Source: Anastrepha obliqua (taxonomy: Eukaryota; Arthropoda; Insecta; Diptera; Tephritidae). Taken from it: a DNA stretch of 64,000 bases. The stretch covers positions 96,727,784-96,791,783 of the forward strand of contig NC_072893.1 of assembly GCF_027943255.1 (NCBI RefSeq), written 5' to 3'. Numbering within the stretch: position 1 is the first letter of the stretch; each line of letters starts with the position of its first letter. Under the pieces are notes generated by a model. It was not told the DNA's origin, did not search any database, and worked only from the letters and a program-made list of their open reading frames with translations. Of this stretch, positions 56,709 to 64,000 are shown in pieces. The position numbers and the translations under genes were made by a program.

Positions 56709-57243
56709 TAGGGTTTTTCAGTAAGAGCGCTTCAACTTTTGAACTTTTTTGAATAAAACACAAACGGTTTGACTTTTTTTACTAATTTTTTTTTTTTATT
56801 ATCGAGTTTGAACATACATATATATTTAAGTATGAAATTCGATTTCTTTTGCATGACCACCGCGTGCACGTGTTACGAAGTCCAATCGTTGAACCCAATG
56901 TTCGACCACTCTTTTGCATAAATCGGCCGAAATTCCAGCAATTTCGCGTTCAATATTGGCTCTGAGCTCACAAATCCTCGCCGGCTTGTTACTGTAGACC
57001 AATGACTTCACATAACCACAAAACTGGCCGGCTTGTTAAATGGACCGTAAAATGGCCGTAATGCTCTTAAAGTAGCAGCAACAGAACGATTATTTTCATA
57101 AAAAATTTGCACGATTTGCAATCATTGCTCAAGTGTGTAGCGTTCCATGATGAAATGTATACTAATGAAGTTTACAAATGACAAGCGAAAAATAAAAAAT
57201 ATTGCGTCGTTCGCCCTCCCTATAGGAAAAAAGTTGAAGCGCC
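56709..57243 (-). pseudogene. DD41D deletion derivative, sibling of the 39 kb copy
   Basis: The left end AGGGTTTTTCAGTAAGAGCG and the flanking ~110 bp match the 39065 copy. Minus strand: ISIHFIMERYTLEQ with a stop, LQIVQIFYENNRSVAATLRA, then a deletion down to MKSLVYSNKPARICELRANI and the same C-terminus (HAKEIEFHT). All three catalytic Asp residues are gone. The right inverted repeat is cut at about 57240, within GTTGAAGCGCC. Confidence 0.85.
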
Positions 57244-58589
57244 CTCGTGCTTTAGTAGCCACGGGGTTGTATGACTTTGGGACTTGACGAACTTCACGAT
57301 GACCTCGCCATTTCGCCATTTCACAGCAATTCTTCATTGTAGCGTACCCGGTAGGTACAATATTGCAGCCGTAATGGACAAAACACCCTTCGCATCACTT
57401 TTCGCCCAAATATCCTTAAACACAATTTATCTTTTAGAAGTTATTTCCAGCATTCACAGCCGTATGCAAGAACTTGCCGTATTATTGAGTGGTATAGACG
57501 CAGTTTGCCAACTCTCGTAAAAATTTTACGAGACCTTTTTTATACCTATATCCTGTATTGAAGTTGGATAAAACCTACTACTTACGGTGAGAACTGTTAT
57601 TGTCCTAATTTCCGACCACGCACCGCCAAGTATTTTTCAGTTTGTTTTAGCTTGAAGTCCTCTAAACTACCGAATTTTTTTTCGTTAATTTTTGTTTCAT
57701 GATTTTTTGTATTAATTATTACTTTCAAAAGTGCCTTTTAGTTGCATTCGTATTTGTGATACATGCGTTCTTGAATCACACAGGAACCATAGTTTACTTG
57801 AAAAATATCCCGAAATAACGGGATCAAAATTTCCCACTAATATTGGCATTCCTAATTCAGATGGATACTCGTACATATGTGGTGTCAGCATTAATGTCGA
57901 CGTTTGCCTTTTGCACTTGTGTGGACGTCTGAATATTTTTCTTCCTGCTCTACAGCCTTCCGGCTCTCGTTCTGCCGCTTTTTCTGCACTCAAATATAAA
58001 TACATATGTAGGTATGTATAAGTATATCCATCCACTATGAGGCTTGGGTTAGTTTGTTGACCGAGCAGCTGACGCTTTCGTAATTTGGTCAACTACTAAA
58101 AATACTTTTAAGATTCTATACATATATGAATAAACATCTACTTTTTATGTGTCTTGTCCAGCAAAATTTTGCCATAAGTGTGCTGTTGAGTGCTTGCAGC
58201 AGAGAGCGGTAGAGAGACATCAGCTTGTAAGGACATGTTCAAAGTTTCTTAATTACGTAGAAAAAAGTTATACTTTTAATTTTCGCTTTTCGCAATCTTT
58301 TTGTTTTCTCTGCTTTGATTATTCTGGATACCGTTGCTGGCATACTCCAGAAAAGTATGAACATTTACAACAGCAGCTATGAATGTGGTTTCTTTTTTTT
58401 TTGTTTTTTATACATGTACTTATGGATAATTTCATAACATCTTCTTGGTACGTCAGCCTTATGTGACAACATTTAAAAAGTATTAATTTTAAAAATAATT
58501 TGTCGTTTTCGAATAATAAACTAAATTGTATTTTGTATGAACAAGAGCCACTTTATCGAATTTTCTTTCGGGAATATTGCGAATAAAGA
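57244..58589. other. Unassigned region
   Basis: Overlapping open frames on both strands at 57712-58092 lack any recognisable motif; nothing else seen. Confidence 0.4.
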
Positions 58590-58880
58590 AAGCAAAGACA
58601 GTAATACCCATTTTAATCAGAGCGAAAAGCTGGTTTTTGAACCGAAACTGCGCTGTGTCACTGTCCTGCTACAGACGTAGGCTCGCCATTTTGGGCGGAC
58701 ATTTCTTTAACGAATTAGAAGACCTCGGCTCTGTAGAAATCAAGGATCTTGCGAAATATTTGAATAGTACACATTAGTTTCAGGAGGGATAAGGGCTAGT
58801 TCCCCACGCGGCAACACAATGAGCCATGAGCCTGAGTGTGTCCACAATGGACAACCCCTTCAACCTAACCTAACCTAATG
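58590..58880 (+). pseudogene. LINE 3' end
   Basis: Plus strand: RRLAILGGHFFNELEDLGSV then EIKDLAKYLNSTHWF-like residues, the last helix of an RNase H-bearing LINE ORF2. A 3' UTR follows with GAGCCTGAGTGTGTCCACAA, ending CAACCTAACCTAACC at 58861-58876. The same UTR in opposite orientation closes the LINE at 10393. Confidence 0.7.
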
Positions 58881-59014
58881 TAAAAGCAATGGTTATCTGT
58901 ACATTCATCTTGCTTGAAAGCTTACAAATCAAGTATGATTCAGAAAACTGTTGGCATTAGAAAATGCATTACTCAAACTAAAGCCACCAAGTATATATGT
59001 ACATAAATATAATA

Positions 59015-60274
59015 AAGGTTGTCAAAAATGTCTTGCGGTATTTCCGCAAGCTTGTCTTTGCAAGCGCGTAGTTCTAGTTGTATTCGTCGCATCGGTTCAC
59101 GCTAGAGCTTTTTGGAAAGCTCTTTTCACGTGCTAACATGTGTTTGATTAATTGTTGTTTGCTTTTAGTCGTTCGTGAGTTATAGCGTCGCAAACATGGA
59201 GCAAAATAAAGAGAAAATACGGCATATTTTACAGTACTACTACGATAAAGGCAAAAATGCATCTCATGCTGCCAATAAAATTTGTGCAGTTTATGGACCC
59301 GATACAGCTTCCATTTCCACTGCACAACGATGGTTTCAACGTTTTCGTTCTGGTGCAGAGGTGATCGAAGATGCGCCACGGTCCGGAAGGCCTGTCGTCG
59401 AAAATTGCGATAAAATCGCTGAATTGATCGAAAGAGACCGGCATAGTAGCAGCCGTAGCATCGGCCAAAAGCTGGGCATGAGTCATCAAAACCGTTATAA
59501 ACCATTTGAAGAAGCTTGGATTCAAAAAGAAGCTCGATGTATGGGTGCCACACGACTTGACGCAAAAAAACATTTTTGCCCGTATGGATGCATGCGAATC
59601 GCTTCTGAATCGCAACAAAATCCACCCGTTTTTGAAGCGGATGGTGACTGGCGATGAAAAGTGGGTCACTTACGACAACGTGAAGCGTAAACGGTCGTGG
59701 TCGAAAAGCGGTGAAGCTGCCCAGACGGTGGCTAAGCCTGGATTGACGGCCAGGAAGGTTCTTCTGTGTGTTTGGTTTGATTGGCAGGGAATCATCCACT
59801 ATGAGCTGCTCCCCTATGGCCAAACGCTCAATTCGGACCTGTACTGCCAACAATTGGACCGCTTGAATGCAGCACTCATGCAGAAGAGGCCATCTTTGAT
59901 CAACAGAGGCCGAATTGTCTTCCATCAGGACAACGCCAGGCCACACACATCTTTGGTGACGCGCCAGAAGCTCCGGGAGCTCGGATGGGAGGTTCTTTTG
60001 CATCCACCGTATAGTTCGGATCTCGCAACAAGTGATTACCACCTATTTCTGTCCATGGCGAACCACAAGAGAGTCCTGTGAAAATTGGCTCTCCGAGTTT
60101 TTTGACAATAGGGAAGCGAGCTTCTATAAGAGGGGCATTATGAAGTTGGCATCTCGTTGGGAACTCATCATCGAACAAAACGGCGCATATTTGACTTAAA
60201 TCGCATTATTATAACCAATTTTATGAACAATTGAAAATTCAATAAAAATACCGCAAGACTTTTTTGACAACCTT
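59015..60274 (+). mobile_element. Full-length mariner (1260 bp), irritans/mellifera-like
   Basis: TA at 59013-59014 and 60275-60276. The left end AAGGTTGTCAAAAATGTCTT pairs with AAGGTTGTCAAAAAAGTCTT read inward from the right. A SINE in opposite orientation starts immediately beyond the right end. Confidence 0.92.
59196..60199 (+). pseudogene. mariner transposase (DD34D), two frameshifts
   Basis: Start MEQNKEKIRHILQYYYDKGK at 59196. HTH regions: NASHAANKICAVYG, STAQRWFQRFRSG; and SSSRSIGQKLGMSHQ. A +1 A at 59488-59491 shifts the frame. LKKLGFKKKLDVWVPHDLTQ has the mariner WVPHEL signature. The triad is MVTGDEKWVTYD, VFHQDNARPHTS and PYSSDLATSDYHLF, with 34 residues between the last two. A deletion of about 27 bases after LSMAN (near 60062) shifts the frame again; CENWLSEFFDNREASFYKRG then reads to EQNGAYLT and the stop at 60199. 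The motif set resembles irritans-subfamily transposases such as that fused in human SETMAR. Confidence 0.9.
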
Positions 60275-60277
60275 TAT

Positions 60278-60545
60278 ATACATATAATTGGCGAGTACGC
60301 CCTTTTTGGGTTTTTGGCCGAACTCCTCCTCCTATTTATGGCGTACGTCTTGATGTTGATCCACAAATGGAGGGACCGACAGTTTCAAGCCGACTCGAAA
60401 TACACTCGTAGGGTTGCTATTGACTGCCGAGGGGCGACCGCTTTTAGAAAAATCGTTATCTTCATTTCGGTGTTTTACCGAGAATCTCTCTGAATTCCGA
60501 ATGGTAGTCACGCACCAACCCATTCGCCCACGGCGGCCGCCATAT
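60278..60545 (-). repeat. tRNA-derived SINE, complete reference-like copy
   Basis: On the minus strand from 60545: GGCGGCCGCCGTGGGCGAAT (A box region), CATTCGGAATTCAGAGAGAT, a shortened B box region, TCGGCAGTCAATAGC, CCCTCCATTTGTGGATCAAC, AGGAGGAGGAGTTCGGCC and the tail GTACTCGCCAATTATATG. Confidence 0.85.
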
Positions 60546-61854
60546 GCATATAAGATAAGGCAAGCATAAATTGGGCTTAAAAATTAAAGGATTAAACGAC
60601 CTCTATATGCCATAAAACCTCCAGTATTAAACAAGCAGCTTGCAGAGGAACTTTGAATCTCTAGTAAGCGCCATCAACAAATGCTACTCCAACCGAATGT
60701 ATTTACACTCGTGCTATAATTTTTCTTAATTTATAGCCCAATTTTCATAAACGTGTTGGCCTTTCTTTCAGCACAGTCAACATGGATTAGAAATTTCCTG
60801 ACAATTTTTTTATATATCCAGTTTTCCAACTTACAGAATAACTGAACGTATATGTAAATATGTACATTACAATGTAACCTGCAAATGATTGACATTTAAA
60901 TACCAGTTATATTTAAATTATGCCTCCCAAATACGACCAATGCGCCTTCGCACTCAATTAACTTTGCAGCCATGCGCAGATATCCAGAAGCAGAGTACGG
61001 TAAGGACCATGGCAATTCTTATGCGAATGCACAATCCAATGGATGTGCTTATACTTATTTATTCAGATCAATTTACATTCCTTATAATAGTCAACGCGCG
61101 TGTATAGTTATTATGTGTGCATGTGTGGAGGCAACTACAACCTCACGTCCACCTTGGTTCATGCACCGCAGCAACAAGTCAATATTGCACTTGTGCCATA
61201 TGGCGAAAACAGACGTGCAAGAAGGCCAACAACCAGATAGTTGCAATGCGACGACTGCCAACGACCGGTTTAATTTGTTTGTTACATAAACGGCGTAATT
61301 ACGCCGACAGTCTTTAGTGCTATCGCGGCTCCGTACTTGGGCTCACTGCGAATAAGCTGGAATCGCAATGCATGCAACAGAAATCGATAAGAACACAGGA
61401 CAATAAAGGAAAAAGCAATTGAATGGCTCAGTGAACTTGGGCTAGTGCTTTTCAAAGTGATAAAACAATACGAAACGATAAGTGAAAATAATATAAGCTC
61501 CCAATATTCGCAAATACAAATGTCTGCTTTTATTAACAAATTCACACGGCTCTTGCAAAATTATCCACTTGGGCAATTCTGTCAGTCTGCTGTCATTTAA
61601 TGTCTTGTAAATGTCCAAAACGTTCGTGTATATGCAATGTTCGTCTGGCTCTTGCATATACCAGTATTTTGAAAATGATCAAACATGTGTAAATGAGTTT
61701 TTTCTTGGAAAGTAGTGAAGAGGTTTAGCGGAGAAATAATAAAAATATGTTAAAGAAATTTTCAAAGTAGCCGAAGGGGCTTAATCGCAGCGATGCTCAA
61801 CAGCAAAACTCAGAATGATGGGCCGGAGGTTCTGTCGAAAATGAAGGAAGGATT
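60546..61854. other. Unassigned region
   Basis: No feature recognised. Confidence 0.4.
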
Positions 61855-62045
61855 ATAGACTAATCTCTGGTCCTTATTTTTAAAAATTCTACAACGGCTT
61901 TTAGATATACACATTAGAAGCTTATTGGAGAGTTCTGGTATATAAACTGCACAATAAGCGTACCGTAAAGAAAAATTATAGGGATCTCTAGAAAACAAAC
62001 AGTATACCATGGCTGCATTCTTGGAGATAGAAGACGCCAAGATAA
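61855..62045 (+). pseudogene. RNase H-bearing LINE, short RT relic
   Basis: Plus strand: RLLDIHIRSLLESSGI, TAQ-AYRKEKL with stops, and GSLENKQYTMAAFLEIEDA. This matches the segment HLRSSLEGSG...YTMAAFLDIEGAFN of the 22.3-24.6 kb LINE. The catalytic Asp of FLDIE is now Glu. Confidence 0.65.
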
Positions 62046-62183
62046 TCTTACACCCTCATATATTTATATACCTACAAGACAAGCAATCGAAAAGTAGGCT
62101 TATTTCTACCTTTTCAATGCATAACTTACCAGTTGGCTCTACAATCTTATAGAGAGGATACAGATAACCCTTTAAGACCGTGT

Positions 62184-62199
62184 ACGCACAATTGTGCGT
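62184..62199. repeat. Subterminal palindrome of the second piggyBac-like element
   Basis: ACGCACAATTGTGCGT, with diverged copies at 62260 and 62539; the same position class as the palindromes of the element at 4886. Confidence 0.6.
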
Positions 62200-62369
62200 A
62201 TAAGTTTAAATCCTAATATTTCCGAAAATATCTGCGCCAGTGCAATTTAATCTGATATACACAATTATGCGAGCTATTTTCTTAATAAAAACACAACGAA
62301 CAGTTATTGGTGTCCATTATTTTTCGCGAATTTCGCTATTTTGATGTTGCATTTCAATCATTTGCAAAA

Positions 62370-64000
62370 ATGAATCGAAAGAGTAAGTTAGAAAAATTAT
62401 TTCAATTGTGTAAACCGAGAAATTTATATTTAAAAAATGTGTTTTCATAATAATAACAAAAGAAGTTTTAATTAAAAAGTGAAATTAAGTGTATTTAAGT
62501 GACGTTAATTAATGTACAGCCAGTTTAGTTTGAAGTGACACAATTGTGCGTGTTAGGACTTTTTTAAAGAAATATTTGTTTTTTTTTTTTTTTCAATCAG
62601 AGCTGAAGACGAAATATTGGGTGCACTATTAGACTCGGATTTGGAGGACTTTAGTAGCGATGATGATCTTCGAGATGCTACTTGGGAGTTACCTGGCGCG
62701 CACAGTGAATCTGCAAATGATGAAAGTGATGACAGTGACGAAGGGAATGGCGAAGGTACTGAGAAACTACCAAATGAAAACAGCAATCGCCGCGAAATTT
62801 GGAGGAAAAGACCATTTCAAATAAATCTGTGGAAGCTAACATAGATGTGGATTCCCCTAAATACTATTTTTATAATTATTTTAATGACGACTTTTTCAAA
62901 CGCGTTGCGGAATACACAAACAGATACCATATGTTTTCGAAAGGAAAACCACTGGGGACTACAATTGGTAAAATAAAGAATTTCTTTGGCATAAATATTG
63001 CGATGGGCTGCATACGTTATCCAAGATTGCGCATGTACTGGGAGACCAAAACGAGGCTTCCAATTGTTGCTGATACAATGTCCCGTGGTCGCTTTTTTCT
63101 TTTGCGAATGTGCCTTCATGTTATGGACGAAAATGAAGTGACAGAAGCAGGGAAGCAATCAAATGTTTTTTGGAGGACTAATCCATTAATTGAAGCTGTA
63201 AGATCGGCATGTCGGAGCATTCCTAGAAAGCCAAGAGATAATTATTCCATAGATGAGCAAATGATCCCATTTACTGGTCGTTGCCCCGTGAGACAAAGCC
63301 TTCCTAACAAACCTAGAGGAGTGGGATTAAAGAACGAAGTATTAACGACATCTGAAGGGCTGGTACTCGACTTTGAAATCTACCAAGGAAAGACGACACC
63401 ACTTTCCAATACGAACTTAGGCGTAGATCCAGCCTTCGTTTTACGTTTGGTTGAAACACTTCCAGAAGGTTCAAAAGTGTTTTTTGACCGATACTTTACG
63501 ACAATACCACTCCTTCAGGCTTTACTAAACCGTGGTATTTATGCTACAGGGACTATAATGAGGAACAGAATAAAAAACATCCACCTTACCAATGAAAGGC
63601 AAATGAAAAGGGGTGATATGGAAGAATTTTGTCATAGCGAGGATAATATTGTCGTGGTCCAGTGGAAGGATTCCAAAGCGGTAATCTTGGCATCATCAGC
63701 TTATGGTTGTGGGCCCGTTTCCAATGTAAAATGCTGGGAAAAAAAGGAAAAGAGGTATGCTGAAGTACCTGCTCCAAGGATAGTGCGAGAATACAACAAG
63801 TCTATGGGAGGGGTAGATATATGTGATCAATTAATGGAGGCATACCGTTCGTTTTTTCAAAATTCGTAAGTGGACGTTGAAAGTTTTCATTCATTTTATT
63901 GATCTTGCATGCTGCAACTCTTGGCTACAGTACAGAGAACCTTGAAAAATAAAATTGAAATCTCGAGCGGATTCTCATGACTTACTAAGTTTTAGATTAG
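62370..64000 (+). pseudogene. piggyBac-like transposase (DDD), spliced 5' exon, partial
   Basis: A short first exon MNRK (62370-62382, context AAAAATG) ends at GTAAGT. An intron of about 220 bp with a T-rich end precedes the AG at 62601-62602, and exon 2 continues TEDEILGALLDSDLEDFSSD, an acidic N-terminus. A one-base loss near 62827 moves the frame to SPKYYFYNYFNDDFFKRVAE. Catalytic regions: YSIDEQMIPFTGRCPV, KVFFDRYFTTIPLLQ and YNKSMGGVDICDQLMEAYRS (three Asp). A +1 T at 63852-63857 breaks the frame before RKWTLKVFIHFIDLACCNSW. A TGA after QYREP (near 63944) is followed by in-frame KLKSRADSHDLLSFRL to the window end. The C-terminal Cys region lies beyond. Relatives: PGBD-type proteins. Confidence 0.85.
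62383..62602 (+). other. Putative intron of the piggyBac-like transposase
   Basis: Donor GTAAGTTAG and a T-rich tract followed by CAATCAGAG. Only the second AG (62601-62602) keeps the frame from the upstream ATG, although the first AG (62599-62600) would normally be preferred; splicing is unproven. Confidence 0.5.

Larger units (their letters stand above)
62168..64000 (+). mobile_element. Second piggyBac-like element, 3' end beyond the window
   Basis: The left end reads CCCTTTAAGACCGTGTACGC at 62168 after ATAA, a likely mutated TTAA. A palindromic ACGCACAATTGTGCGT lies at 62184-62199, with related CACAATTATGCG (62260) and CACAATTGTGCG (62539) further in. A DDD transposase follows. The right end is not in the window. 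Confidence 0.75.

Noticed and set aside
57712..58092. Overlapping 126- and 96-codon open frames on opposite strands
   Set aside because: No recognised motif on either strand and no element ends; overlapping antisense frames of this size arise by chance.
59074..60042. 322-codon open frame on the minus strand, among the longest in the window
   Set aside because: It is antisense to the mariner transposase at 59196-60199, which has the DDD motifs and conserved HTHs; its own translation has no domain-like pattern.
62817..63158. 113-codon minus-strand frame
   Set aside because: Antisense to the piggyBac-like transposase with its conserved DEQM region on the plus strand.
1..64000. CRISPR arrays, operons, bacterial promoters or retroviral/LTR elements
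   Set aside because: No regularly spaced repeats, no gag/protease/integrase frames and no LTR pairs were seen; the content is eukaryotic transposons and LINEs.

Overview
The window looks like transposon-dense, non-coding chromatin from a higher fly, most likely a tephritid fruit fly. The reasons are the DD41D (rosa-type) mariner-like transposases, a subfamily first described in Ceratitis rosa, together with several dipteran-type LINEs (LOA/R1-like, Jockey-like and RTE-like), mariner, Tc1/Tc3 and piggyBac elements. The species assignment is inference. I found no convincing host protein-coding gene, no rRNA or tRNA gene and no CRISPR. The intervals I annotate as mobile or mobile-derived add up to roughly 38 kb of 64 kb. 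Everything else is AT-rich sequence that I cannot name, and the longest such block is 28.8-31.6 kb.

Layout. 0.3-3.9 kb: a deleted copy of a hAT-like MITE, a minus-strand LINE with an RTE 3' end nested in it, and a DD41D relic. 4.9-7.3 kb: a whole piggyBac-like element between TTAA sites. 7.3-12.3 kb: three copies of a tRNA-derived SINE, an RTE scrap, the full hairpin MITE and a LINE 3' end. 14.5-20.9 kb: a truncated mariner, a mosaic DD41D/Tc1 reading frame and another DD41D relic. 21.5-28.8 kb: a plus-strand LINE split by a SINE with a 14-bp target duplication, a long degraded RNase H LINE, and a third LINE carrying the best-preserved DD41D copy (26883-28189). 31.6-41.5 kb: two further mariner families, an RTE piece with its RT domain, two DD41D copies, a SINE and a fold-back mariner with arms of about 188 bp. 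43-47.6 kb: a complete Tc3-like element, a full-length mariner and an RTE relic. 48.7-57.2 kb: three nested insertions (a DUF4817-type DD41D element in a LINE; a LINE in a DD41D relic; a LINE in the FADD codons of a Jockey-like LINE that also abuts a DD41D copy), plus a complete Tc1 relative with apparent DD38E spacing. 59-62 kb: a full-length mariner beside a complete SINE, and a LINE scrap. 62.2-64 kb: a second piggyBac-like element, apparently intron-bearing, which runs off the window.

How the parts relate. Every transposase or reverse transcriptase frame carries at least one lesion, so no element here is certainly autonomous. Many lesions are single-base length changes in homopolymers, so some could be assembly errors. 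The SINE carries Pol III A and B box-like sequences and shares a short 3' end (CGCGCCAATTA) with the RTE-like LINE in the same window, which suggests the RTE supplied its reverse transcriptase. Several insertion boundaries are exact enough to order events: removing the inserted element and one target duplication restores an uninterrupted frame in the host LINE at 26.9-28.2, 49.1-50.4 and 55.5-56.5 kb.
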